Shown here piece by piece: positions 33,647 to 44,525 of a stretch of 64,000 bases of DNA. Each line of letters opens with the position of its first letter. The first letter of the stretch is position 1. Source of the DNA: Pochonia chlamydosporia 170. Taxonomy: Eukaryota; Ascomycota; Sordariomycetes; Hypocreales; Clavicipitaceae. The translations under genes and the position numbers were made by a program. The notes under the pieces are model-generated. The model saw nothing but the letters and a program-made list of their open reading frames with translations. It made no database searches and was not told the origin of the DNA. The DNA is taken from positions 8,246,001 to 8,310,000 of the forward strand of contig NC_035790.1 of the NCBI RefSeq assembly GCF_001653235.2, given 5' to 3'.

Positions 33647-36600
33647 TTTGACTTTCTTTGTTGCCGTCATTTTATGTGGGGTTGGATGGAGTTGGAGTTT
33701 GCGATGGCGCCGAATATACCGGTTAAACAGACCGCTTCGGCGTATTATGCGTGATACAAGCCCTGCTGTTGTCTATCGGCACGAGTTGCCAGGACCGAAA
33801 CGGGCCGTCTATGTTGCATCGAGGCAATAATCTGGCCCTTGTCTCGTCTATCCTGCCTGTTTTCGAGTTATTGACTTGGCATCTTGTCTTGGTTTCCTTT
33901 GTATTTGCATCTGGGCGTTTGGAAGCATCAACCACATGTTCTTTAGCGATCGTTGTATGCAACAAACGACGTGGGCGTTTGGCATTGTCTGCACGGGCAT
34001 TTTTTCAGTTTTTCAGCATTCATTTCTTTGCTTCTTTTTGGACACGGAGTTACTGCATAGATTTGGGTAGCGGTTCAGACCGATATCACGGCTAGATTTT
34101 CGTTTTCTGGTATGACCTACCACCAATAGATTGACTACAGCATACAGTTCTACATGTGAATATTGTGAAAGGTCAAATGCTCTGATGGCGAGATTCCCCG
34201 ACAGGGCTGAGTCGTACAGGTGTATTTGGCCGAATTGACGTAACCTTGATGTTGGTGTAATGTGACTTGACTATTCTGTCCCTTGTGGCCTGGGGTAGTA
34301 TCGTGGCATGCCGCACGTGAGGGTACTGCGGGGATGCATCGGTGCATGCATAGTTTCTGAGGGTCTGGCATTCGTCTGGTGTAGTAGAGTTTGGAGGCTT
34401 TTGACATGTTGTGGGATGCATGCTTCCCCGCGGTTGTGTTGCATACTGACTCTTATGGGACCCCGAGTTTATGTTGCATACATGCTGTCCTTGACTCACG
34501 GTAAGGATACTTTCCCCAACTCTATGTTGCATGTTCTTGACTGACCCCAACTTCTATGTTGCATGTGGGGATGGGATAAGGTTGGCGGTGTCGGGCTCTT
34601 TTCGGGGATTTAAGCGAGTTGCTGCTACGGTTATTTACATGAATGTCTGGCCTGGTATAGTACCAGGTGTATGGTGATGAATGTCTGAATTCAATTGTCC
34701 CAGATAATGTTCTGTATTGTGGTGACGTATTGCACGCATGCGAGTACGATATCTGACTGGTTGAGGCTATTTCGGACACAAGGCCATCCCTGCAGACGTT
34801 TCGAACTCGCGCCAGCTTTTATTGCAGGGTGCTGGGCTGGTTGTTTCAATGGGCTTTGCTGGGAGGGTATGTCGTTGTCATTGGTTTATCAGGGCGGTAA
34901 CCGTGCGTTGTGCTTTCAAGATGAAAGAATGTAAATTTGGCATCGGGTGGAATACGATACGGAGAGTTTCATGGGAGATGAGGCTCTGTTTCCTGGAATG
35001 ACGCGATGCTTGCGCAAGTACAATATATGCCAAACAGGTTCGGAGGACCTGATACTAGGGCATCTATTGCGGACAAACAAGTCGGACAATGTAACTAGTG
35101 CTGCCGGGTAAAACGTTGACTTGATCCTTCGTCTTGTCCTCTGTCAAGGGTAGAAGATATGCTAGGTGCTCGATTGGCGACTGCAACTCACAGCATAGGA
35201 CTGGTGGAGCAGAAATTTTGATCGACAGGGTGCATACGTCCGGGCAATTCCAGCTGGTGGTTAGTAACTACTGAGTGCAGTAGAGCCTAGATTTGGACGC
35301 TATGCGAATGGTAGGGACGCCAATACTCCGTTGTCCGTGTCAAGTCGTCTGTGTTTTGTGTATTAATATTGTAGGTGTCACGAGGCTCGTTTTGTTTGGC
35401 TTCAATATGCTTGGCGATGTCATCTACATATTTGCCAAGACGGCCATGTTGGCGTCATTGTAGATAATACGCGTGTTGGACGCAGACACTTATCGTACAA
35501 AAGAGTCGTCAAAGTTCACCGTACGTACTCCGTATTAAATCCTTGATCCATCGTCGATTGGTGCTGCCTGGGTACAACCATGAAGGGATCAATAGGATCA
35601 ATACCCAGAGCACCGAACACACAGACAATCAACTATCGACTGCATGGTGCAACCCAACCCATCAACCAAATCCAAGCCGTGCCTGGACCAGCTGCTGTTT
35701 GGGGCAAGTGGGGCCTGAAGATGCCGCCGCCAGTCGCCGTGCTGTTGGTTCGATGTTGATGTTGCTTCGACGGCATTCTCACATCCATGCTCAACTCTGC
35801 TCACCCTGGTCCCTGTAAACTCCTGGCCAAAGACCAAGTCGACGAATCCAAGGCTCTTGTGGCAGTGGGTACAGATGCATCTGAGAAGAGTCGACTGCCC
35901 CTTTCATTCATCAGAGAGTTGATTGAGGATCTCTTGTCCAGACATGCTGCTGCCTCCGACTCATTCAGTGACAGTGGTTGTATTTGTTGGCGCCGTTTCA
36001 ACGTCATCACCTCCAAGCACCACGGTTGTCCGCCAGTCCTTTCAGCAGCCCCTGGGAAACCTGAGGAGTTGCCATCGCCTGCTAGAAGCACGGCGGCATT
36101 CAGCGATGATCTTGGTCGAAAAGGACATCGCTCCGGCTCGTCCAAATATTCTCTCTGGATCAATGTCTCTACGCCTCGCTGCCAAGTTTTGCCTCCGTAC
36201 AACCAAGTGGTGGGCAGTACGGACGAACTACTGAAGGAGCTGGAAGCCACTATTCGACTCGACCACGGTCCGGGGAAGAAACTCCCGGAGCAGCGCCGAG
36301 GGGCGACAACCAAGAGACAAGGGTCCATGAAAAAGTGTGTGCTCAGTGCCGATAGCCCAGACTTCAGCTCCCCACGGTGTTGTGATCACGGATGACCCTC
36401 GCAGCTGCTATTACTCGCGTAATGGGGACTATTGATATTGATGGGGTTCGCTCAGTGCAGCAGCATCAGGCCATGGTCGAGATGACATGGACACGGCAAT
36501 TGTGCGAGCCAGATGTCGCAAATTCCCCTTCCAACTCCGAGCTGCGAGAGTTCAAATCATGAGATGTCTGGAGAAGGGGATTAGCAATCTTGGGGAAGTT

Positions 36601-39336
36601 CTTGGCAGAACAAGGTGACCGCGCTGCCGCCAGGTCTGGCAGGTGAAGATGATGATTGAATATTGCAACCAGACACTTCGCCGCCAACCCGAGTCGCCAG
36701 CGGTATTGTTTGCACGGCAGTTGTACATAGTCGCAAGACTTACGAAATATACGTCCGTATTCTCAGGGCTTACGAAATATACGCAGCATGCCCAGCTCCC
36801 CCAACGGAAACAACAATTTAAAAATGAGACCATCATTGGTCGGGCCTCCCCGTCTAACAGCCGGGTGATCGAGCAGGCGCCACAAGCCACGGCTGGAATG
36901 CGGGACTGGCTGGCATTTCAGGAGGCGAGAAAAAGCAAGGGCGAGAACTGAGGAAAAAAAAAAAGTAAACAGAAAACTGACGTGCAAAAGAGGCGCACAA
37001 GCGAATCGATTCAGGAGACTGCACACACACACATCTGCTCAAGCCCGTTTCGTCTTTGGTCCATGTCCTCAAAGAACAGGCGGCGAGAACGCGAGCAAGA
37101 CTCCGCCTCGCTTCATGCGCTTCCTTTCAACTTGACGAGCTCTTGAGCCTTGCAGCCCTCTCGTGACGAGCTGGGCTGGCCATGTCTGAAACACCGTCGA
37201 CTGAACCTCGCTGGTCCAGCCAATGGCAATGCTCCGTGCCTGACAAAGCCCCAGCGGCAGGCGCGAACCTGGAAGGCGCGTCCCCACAGAAGGTGGCGGT
37301 TACTAAACCCAGGAACCCACTCGACCATGAACAAGAGCCTCCTAAGCTAATTCTTGTCCAGCACAAATTGAACTTGGGCCATTCCCCATCGCATCATGGC
37401 CCAATGTCAAGGTGCGGTTCACAGCCGGCGCGCTGCTCCAGCTCCAACCATGGAGGTACGTTTGATCAAATTCTTTGAGAGTCTTGTCAATGCCCTGGTC
37501 ATCTCTTAGAGTGATGACCATCCCGTGGGCCGACAAGGACTTGCCCTCCTTGCCCTCCCAGCGGCAACAGTCGGCACCATTGCTTGCATTTGTGGTGCCT
37601 GTATCGCCCCATGTCTTTGACAGTGAAAGGCAAAGTCACGGTCAAAGTGCTTTCATTCTGTCTGGTCTTGGCTCGCAAGTGCATCCTTGACCAGAGCAGA
37701 GCAGACCAGAGCAGACTTCACTCACTCGACTTCGGGCGAATGAGCGTCGCCCATAGACAGAGCTGCCCCAATGTCCAGTCTGTTATAATGCAAGTGGTCG
37801 CCATTCATTCCTTCCTCGCCGTGTTGTTCCCACCAGACGCTTTCTGTATCTATTCTTTTCTTCTCGCGCGACACGCCTTTTTTTTATTTTGTTCCGTTCA
37901 AATTTAAAACTGAAGCCCTGCTATCAACAACTTGGCTTCTTCATTCGGCTGCTTTATCCTCTCGTTTTGCAGCACTCGAATCTCCTGTTCAGTGCCTCGC
38001 ATCCTCCAACAAACTTTTTTAGCTTCCAACAACCACCAGTTTTGCGTCGAAACCTTGCGTCTCCCTCTTTAACCCGACTTCAGCCAGCCAGTACGGTATG
38101 TCTCCTACGCCTTGCCGCTTTCACTCCGACTTCAGACGACCAACCTTTTCCCCTATGCCTTCTTTGGTGTCTGTCCCGCAGCACCAAGCTTCACTCGCGC
38201 AAGTGGCAGTGAAGAATACCTTCCACTGCATCTACCCATCCCCAGTTCGGACGTCTTTTCGGCCATTTGAAGCTTCTCTCCACCGTCAACATGAACGTGC
38301 CCCGGGTTGCAGTCGCATCTGCTCACAAGCTCACGAGCCTGGCCAGTGCCGTGACGGGGTGCATTAGGAGGGTTGGCGCATTGCCGATTCTCCCCTCTTT
38401 GGTCGCGGACAAGTGACTGATGCGTCCAACATGACAACCTTCAATCTTTGTGGAGAGAATGGAATGGCCCGCCATGGGTCCCTCATCTGACACCCCTACT
38501 TTGCTATGCACACACCCCCGTCCTCCCAAAGGCGCACCCCCCAAACCATCTCTCCATCTCTCAAGTGCTCTCCATGTCATTGTCCTTCTCACTTGATCCC
38601 CCAGTTGCACATGCAAGGCCCCTTCAGGTATTGCTCGTCTGGTAGGACCAAAGATGGATGTTCGATTTACGCCTGATGGAGAAGTTGTGTGTGGCGTCAA
38701 CTTGGACTGGCAGTTGCTATCCATGTCATGCACTCTTGTCCCGTGCAAGTGCTGGGCACAATAGGCCCGGATGCTCATCAAGTTGCATCCATAATAGCGT
38801 CGTGACAAGGGCTGCTGTCTCGTTGCCAAGCGGCATTCTCTCCCCGAACATGATCTTCGGCCAAGAAGTCTCGCGTTGATACTCTGAGCGGTTTTCATCG
38901 TGCCCTTTGAAATCGCAAAATCTATAATAAGGAGGACAGTCTGCACCACTTTCATCCTCTTGGACTTGCCCTGTGTGTCCATTGCTGAGCCAATTCCACC
39001 TAGTCAAGTTGGTGTTTACATCTTTGGCGTCCCGCTACATAAATGCAAATTTTACTCGGTACATGCAACCCAACCTGGATCTCTGATTATTTGCACCATT
39101 TTTTCCGGCTTGCCTTTGGACTGAAGTCTATCACGTCCCAAGGCCGTGTCACGATAAGGTTCACGCCGGCATCACACTCTCTGCATTTAGTCTTGCTAAA
39201 CTACCCATGCCCTAAGTCGAGAGTCACAGTTTGCTAACTATTTAACCATTCCATCCAGCAGCAACACCCTCCTTCGATTGATCGTCAGACACGAAAACCT
39301 ATCAAGCACTCGAGCCACTGCATCTTCTTCTTCATC
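33647..39336. other. 5.7-kb region without a convincing gene
   Basis: Several frames exceed 100 codons (for example 35787-36395, 202 codons) but show no domain or intron logic, and antisense frames overlap. Local signals: four TATGTTGCAT-type direct repeats at 34435-34570; two CTTACGAAATATACG copies at 36739 and 36769; a pyrimidine-rich stretch at 37830-38290 that looks like a transcribed leader with a possible GTATGT donor (38096). It is followed by a 41-codon ORF, MNVPRVAVASAHKLTSLASA, at 38290-38415. A non-coding RNA or an uncommon gene is possible. The last 300 bp are the GH55 promoter. Confidence 0.4.
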
Positions 39337-41679
39337 ATGGGGCTGTCGACATTTGTTTCGGCGTCCCTATTGGCGCTTCAGCTCTTTTCTCTACCTTCAC
39401 TGGCTGTGCCCTCGCCTAACCCGGGTATCAAAGCGGAAATTTCAGCAGCTGCTTCCTATTCCAACTGGTGGTTTGCAGATATCAAGCGCCAGGGTGCGGC
39501 AGCCTTTGGTGCCGCGGGCCACAAGGTTTACCGTAATGTGAAGGATTACGGTGCCAAGGGTGATGGAAGCTCCGATGATACCGTCGCCATCAACAACGCC
39601 ATTGCTGACGGCCAGCGCTGTGGTTATGGCTGCGACTCCAGCACCACGACCCCTGCGATTGTCTACTTCCCTCCTGGTACCTATGTTGTGTCTAAGCCTA
39701 TCATCCAACTATACTACACCCAACTGGTGGGTGATGTTGTCAACGTGCCTACTATCAAGGCTGCAGCCAACTTTGCCGGTATTGCCGTCATCGACTCCGA
39801 CCCTTACGATAACAATGGAAACAACTGGTACATCAACCAGAACAACTTCTTCCGCCAAATTCGAAACTTCAAAATTGATCTCACCGGTCTTCCCAAGACC
39901 ACTGGCACAGGTATCCATTGGCAGGTTGCCCAAGCCACCTCGCTGCAAAACATTGTCTTCAACATGATTCAAGACAAGTCTGCAGACAACAAGCAGCAGG
40001 GTATCTTCATGGACAATGGCTCAGGTGGTTTCATGTCGGATCTTACTTTCAACGGCGGTAGCCTTGGGGCTTTCCTCGGCAACCAGCAGTTCACCACTCG
40101 CAACCTTAAATTCAACAACTGCAACACTGCCATCTACATGAACTGGAACTGGGTTTGGACATTCCACGGTGTCTCCATCAACAACTGCGGCGTCGGTATC
40201 AACATGGCCAACGGAGGCAACGTTCAGACGGTCGGCTCCATCGTTGTTGCCGACAGCTCCATCTCCAACACCCCTGTCGGCATCATTACTGCTTATAACC
40301 CTGCTCAGTCTGGGACGAACGGCACGCTTGTCCTGGACAATGTCGACATGACCAACAACGTCCCTGTTGCCATTCAGGGCGACAACAAGAAGACGATCCT
40401 CGCTGGAAATTCTTTAATCAGCTCCTGGTCTCAAGGGCGATCATATGCTGGCGCATCCGGAAAAGCTCTACAGGGCCCCAGGGCCGCCGTACCCAAACCT
40501 GCTGCCCTCACTGACAGCACTGGCAAGATCGTCACCAGGAGCAAGCCCCAGTACAACACTGTTCCGTCATCAAAGTTCATCTCTGTCAAGTCTCAGGGCG
40601 CCAAGGGTGATGGAAAGACTGATGACACTGCAGCAGTCCAGGCCGTTTTCAACAAGGCCACCGCCGATCAAATTGTCTACTTCGACCACGGCGCTTACCT
40701 CATTACCAACACCGTCAAAGTTCCCAAGAATATCAAGGTTGTTGGCGAGATCTGGGCACTCATCCTTGCTGGCGGCAACAAAAACTTCAAGGACGAGGCC
40801 AATCCTAAGCCAGTCTTCCAGGTTGGAAATCCTGGAGACGTTGGCAACGTCGAGATGCAAGATCTCATGTTTGAGACTCTGGGTCCCCAACCTGGCGCTA
40901 TTCTGATGGAATTCAACGTTGCTGGCCAAAGCAAGGGCTCCGCCGCCCTCTGGGATGTGCACTTCCGCGTCGGTGGCAGTGCCGGTACCCAACTCCAGGT
41001 TGACAAGTGCAAGAAGACTCCCGAGGTCCCAACTCAGCCCAACCCCCAGTGCGTTGGCGCCTTCATGCTGATGCACGTTACCCCTGGCGCCAGCCCCTAC
41101 TTCGAGAACACCTGGTTCTGGGTAGCCGACCACGAGCTCGACGTCCCAGGCAACACCCAGCTCAACATCTACAATGGTCGTGGCGTCCTCATTGAGAGCA
41201 CCAAGGGCGCATGGTTGTGGGGGACCGCTTCCGAGCACAACCAGCTTTACAACTACCAACTCACCAAGGCTCAGAACGTCTACATGGCTCTCATCCAGAC
41301 AGAGACTGCGTACATGCAAGGAAACCCCGACGCCAAGGTTCCCTTCAAGGTCAACACCAAGTTCTCAGACCCCGACTTCTCCAAGTGCACCGGTCCTAAG
41401 TGTGCCCGCACCTGGGGTCTCCGAGTCCAAAACTCCAGCGGCATCTACGTGTATGGCGGCGGCTTGTACAGCTTCTTCGATAACTACGCACAGGAATGTG
41501 TCGCTGCCAACAACTGCCAGGACAATATGATTTCTATTGAGAGTTCCAAGGTGGAATTGTTTGCCATCAGCACCAAGGCTAGTATCTCCATGGTGACCTT
41601 GAATGGTAAGACGACAGCCAAGGACTCTGACAACCGCAACAACTTCTGTGCTGCGATTGCTGCGTTTGAGTCATCGTAG
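39337..41679 (+). CDS. Secreted GH55 beta-1,3-glucanase
   Basis: A single exon encodes 780 aa. A signal peptide (MGLSTFVSASLLALQLFSLP) is followed by a short pro-region. Two pectate-lyase-3-type beta-helix repeats start with VKDYGAKGDGSSDDT (~residue 68) and VKSQGAKGDGKTDDT (~residue 410), the hallmark of GH55 double beta-helix exo/endo-1,3-beta-glucanases. Length and C-terminus (DSDNRNNFCAAIAAF) are normal for the family. It should hydrolyse beta-1,3-glucan of fungal or plant walls outside the cell. The stop is UAG in a perfect hairpin, and the same frame continues open for 76 codons to TGA at 41908-41910 (separate entry). Confidence 0.93.
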   Translation: MGLSTFVSASLLALQLFSLPSLAVPSPNPGIKAEISAAASYSNWWFADIKRQGAAAFGAAGHKVYRNVKDYGAKGDGSSDDTVAINNAIADGQRCGYGCDSSTTTPAIVYFPPGTYVVSKPIIQLYYTQLVGDVVNVPTIKAAANFAGIAVIDSDPYDNNGNNWYINQNNFFRQIRNFKIDLTGLPKTTGTGIHWQVAQATSLQNIVFNMIQDKSADNKQQGIFMDNGSGGFMSDLTFNGGSLGAFLGNQQFTTRNLKFNNCNTAIYMNWNWVWTFHGVSINNCGVGINMANGGNVQTVGSIVVADSSISNTPVGIITAYNPAQSGTNGTLVLDNVDMTNNVPVAIQGDNKKTILAGNSLISSWSQGRSYAGASGKALQGPRAAVPKPAALTDSTGKIVTRSKPQYNTVPSSKFISVKSQGAKGDGKTDDTAAVQAVFNKATADQIVYFDHGAYLITNTVKVPKNIKVVGEIWALILAGGNKNFKDEANPKPVFQVGNPGDVGNVEMQDLMFETLGPQPGAILMEFNVAGQSKGSAALWDVHFRVGGSAGTQLQVDKCKKTPEVPTQPNPQCVGAFMLMHVTPGASPYFENTWFWVADHELDVPGNTQLNIYNGRGVLIESTKGAWLWGTASEHNQLYNYQLTKAQNVYMALIQTETAYMQGNPDAKVPFKVNTKFSDPDFSKCTGPKCARTWGLRVQNSSGIYVYGGGLYSFFDNYAQECVAANNCQDNMISIESSKVELFAISTKASISMVTLNGKTTAKDSDNRNNFCAAIAAFESS

Positions 41680-41910
41680 GACGATGACGAAGAACTTCCA
41701 CCACAGGGGCAAGGACCTCGCAAAGATCCCAATGAAGAGACCGCGAGTACGGAAAGTGGTGTAGCAAACGTAGTGGCATCAGCTGCGACGTTTTACCAGA
41801 CCGCCACCACCTTAACCACGGGACCACGTTCGACCTGCGACAACCCGTCGACCGTTGTTCGCACAACGACGGTCTTTGTCATTGCGACTTCAATTCCTGA
41901 ACATAAATGA
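41670..41910 (+). other. UAG stop in an 8-bp hairpin, with a 76-codon in-frame extension
   Basis: GTCATCGT (41670-41677) and ACGATGAC (41681-41688) pair perfectly around the loop AGG. The A of the GH55 stop codon UAG (41677-41679) is the first loop base. Downstream, codons 41680-41907 are open and read DDDEELPPQGQGPRKDPNEE, then a Ser/Thr-rich stretch (for example STVVRTTTVFVIATS). That is compatible with an exposed linker or tail. Confidence 0.6.
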
Positions 41911-43174
41911 TCACAATTTGCTGTACATATATATAGGGTGAAAATGTTGGAGGAAGGAAACTTTGGCATGTTTTGGTTGTCTATTCTGGCATGGCAGTGC
42001 CGTAAAGACTGGCGGGTGAGCACGTCACAGAAAGTAGACAAGCGGGCGTGACGCGAATGAGGCGTGCTACCACCTCAGTAGGTAGCTCTACAATACAAGC
42101 AGTCTCTTAAAAATGTATTGGCCAGTGATGTGACATTGCAGTGCGTCATGTTTGCATGGTGGGTGACATTTCGCGAGACGGAGGAGTGGTTCTGGAGTTG
42201 AGCAAAGTTGAACCCTACTTAGGATGGGCCAGCCAGATCCCAAATAAAGAGGCCATTATATTACTATTTGAGAGTTGGGTTAAGAACTGAGACGAGAAGC
42301 AAAAGAGAGATCATGCGACGACCTCGTCAATGCCAAGGTTAGAACCATTTGTCGGGAATCAGCTACGTCACTGCTGTGTTTACTGCTGTTGTGGTTTACT
42401 GCTTGCCTGGGCTTAGCAGAAACAAAGCACGCCAGAATATTCTTCGGAGTTTGGAGCAAGGGGATGCTGCATGTTTCATTAGTTGTTCAGCCTGGGCAGT
42501 TTGCTTGCGCAGTTTGGGTGCGTGACTCATAGTACTTGGGGCTGGGTCAGGAGCACAACTGAGTGAGGCACCTGGAGCTTGCTGCGAGTATGTGAGTGCG
42601 CAAATACGGAAGGATTCTTAATTTCTTTCATTTGGCTGCTCATGTGCTGTGTGTGTGGTTTGTCTGGAAGTTGGGAGTTGTTGTATGTTGAGTATTTACG
42701 TGGGTGGGTAGATGGGAATTAGGGGCCATTCGAGAATGAAAGGTTGGGCACAACATCACATGGAGCTTGGAGTTTAGCTGGGGCTTGTGTTTATTCACTT
42801 CTTTCCCGGTTATTTGGGGTGTTGGTGTTAGTAGTGAAGATGGTTGGGGATGGTTGGATGTGATGTATGTATGTGCATCAGCCTAGCATTACGTATAGTT
42901 GCAAGTGTGTTCAGCCTATACTTTTGAGCTAGAAATAAGTTAATTGCGAGTTCTATATGCTTATACTAGATGTGTTCTGTTCTAATATGGGATAGTATTT
43001 GAGAAGTCGGCGTACTCTGAAGTTTAGTCCGGCTACTTACTTGTCGGGGTAGTCGGCGGATGTGCAAGCTCTCACAATATAAGTCTAACACTATTAAAAG
43101 CCACATTTAAGTCTAATAGAGAAGAGAGAAAGCCTTTTATATGATGCTGTAGCTGCTGACGAGCCAGGTAAGAA

Positions 43175-43229
43175 TGACCAAATACCCGCGACATGCGCGA
43201 TGGCACCAAGCGCCCCGGGTATTTGGTCA
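43175..43229. repeat. 14-bp perfect inverted repeat, hairpin-like element
   Basis: TGACCAAATACCCG (43175-43188) and CGGGTATTTGGTCA (43216-43229) flank a 27-bp core containing GCGCGATGGCA. A degenerate second copy at 43337-43387 keeps GATCAAATACCC, GCGCGATGGCA and GGGTATCTGATGGTC, so it is a repeated unit rather than a chance palindrome. Confidence 0.7.
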
Positions 43230-43736
43230 GTATGCCAGCTATTACAACAGAGTGTAGAAATACTGTAAAGTCTGTAGGAGTCTAGTCGAACAGCCTGTCA
43301 AACCATTTGATAATAGGTTACGAAGGTAGTAGGTACGATCAAATACCCTGGTGCGCGATGGCAGTTCATAGTGGGTATCTGATGGTCAAGCTTCATAGTT
43401 GCTCAATGCTGATGTTGGCAAGAAAACCATGTAGACCTACGAAACTACTTCCAAGACGATGTGAGCTGCTCTCAAGATAGAAACAGGAACACTTGCAGAC
43501 GGCCGGGTGTTTTCTCCGGCTTTGCTGCATCTGATGAGTTCACTTGCAGTCCGATCGTCGCATATTAATAGATGCCAAGGGTGATTAAGCACGGCGGGCA
43601 ATGATTCAAGAACCTTGTTCACCATGCGTATATCGGAGATGGTTTAGTGTTCATCGTCGTCCGAAGAGTCATGTGGAACTGTACCCAGAAAGTGAATCAA
43701 GTGTTCACCAGTTCACCAAGAGTGTTTAAACCTCAC

Positions 43737-43752
43737 AGCACTTATATAAAGC
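43737..43752 (+). promoter_or_regulatory. TATA box upstream of the gene at 43968
   Basis: CTTATATAAAGCTGG at 43740-43754 is a strong TATA match ~220 bp before the start codon, followed by a leader rich in CAACA/TCACC typical of highly expressed fungal genes. Confidence 0.5.
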
Positions 43753-43967
43753 TGGCTGGTTCTCAACATTCCTCCACCCTGCTCACCAACATTCAACACC
43801 TCAAACACTTAGGAAGTCAACTCATCACTCTACAATCTACTACTACTTTTATATCAACCGATCGCATTTGTCAACCTGCATCGACGTCGCCTACAGACCC
43901 AGCCATCTGAGAAGAACGAGAAGCATCGAACCTGTCTCAAACCAACGCAGAAATAACCTACAACACC

Positions 43968-44525
43968 ATGTCCAAAGCCACGCAAAACAAAACACACCAG
44001 CTTTACCTTGTGCGCAAGACAGATAGAGGTTTCCTAACGTTCGCCTTCAAGAATTTGAATGCGAACAAGGAAGAAGCATGGGGCTATGTCGGCCTATACG
44101 GTCAACGGTTTGATGGAGAAATTGGCCAAAGTATTGTGGTGAAGGATGAGACTGGATGCAAACGGCTGCCTGGCAAATACCTCTATCTAGGTTCCACAGG
44201 GCCCCATGACGACAAGGACCTGGCTCGTAGAATGAGAGAAGCCATTGAGAACTACCTCAAACAGAATGACGACGCCCGCATAGATCGTGTGAAAGATGGG
44301 GAGTTTTTCGGACATCCCAAATGGTTCCCTAATTGTGGTACAAAGAACTCTCCCGAGTACTGGCGAGCGATGAATCACGAAGGGATAATCTCGGAAGAGG
44401 AATTTGGGAAGAATGTGCATTGGCTGTACCAACTGGCCGCAGAGGTGTTTGTCAGCGAGATGCAGCATCCAACGAAAGCCGGTCCCCCACCTGAGAAGGA
44501 AGTCCCTTGGGAAACATATCCATGA
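43968..44525 (+). CDS. Small protein of unknown function, paralogue 1
   Basis: A single exon encodes 185 aa. The start THQLYLVRKTDR and the segment FKNLNANKEEAWGYVGL align with THELYIVELPP and VKSLTDDEKRAWSYIKL of the gene at 45783, so the two are tandem paralogues. The N-terminal ~45 residues are the conserved part. The C-terminal half (EYWRAMNHEGIISEEEFGKN) also aligns loosely with KTWKHLLKNKTIDKAQYLEG of the other, possibly the same helix-loop-helix. No signal peptide, membrane segment or known domain is seen, so the product is presumably cytoplasmic. No function is assigned. Confidence 0.75.
   Translation: MSKATQNKTHQLYLVRKTDRGFLTFAFKNLNANKEEAWGYVGLYGQRFDGEIGQSIVVKDETGCKRLPGKYLYLGSTGPHDDKDLARRMREAIENYLKQNDDARIDRVKDGEFFGHPKWFPNCGTKNSPEYWRAMNHEGIISEEEFGKNVHWLYQLAAEVFVSEMQHPTKAGPPPEKEVPWETYP

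Larger units (their letters stand above)
41911..43967. other. 2-kb non-coding region with inverted repeats and an AT-rich patch
   Basis: No gene is seen. There is an AT-rich patch at 42880-43140 and two related inverted repeats at 43175-43229 and 43337-43387. A TATATAAAG box (43743) and an A/C-rich leader precede the gene at 43968. Confidence 0.5.

Noticed and set aside
32936..33670. 244-codon antisense frame within the F-box/WD40 gene, and similar antisense frames in GH55 and the helicases
   Set aside because: Shadows of strongly biased coding sequence on the other strand; no independent features.
35787..36395. 202-codon open frame on the plus strand
   Set aside because: No domain, low-complexity composition, an equally long antisense frame, and no leader or intron signals.
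41605..41679. An intron in GH55 from GTAAGA (near 41606) to the stop-codon TAG as acceptor
   Set aside because: It would remove the conserved DSDNRNNFC terminus and shift into an immediate stop.
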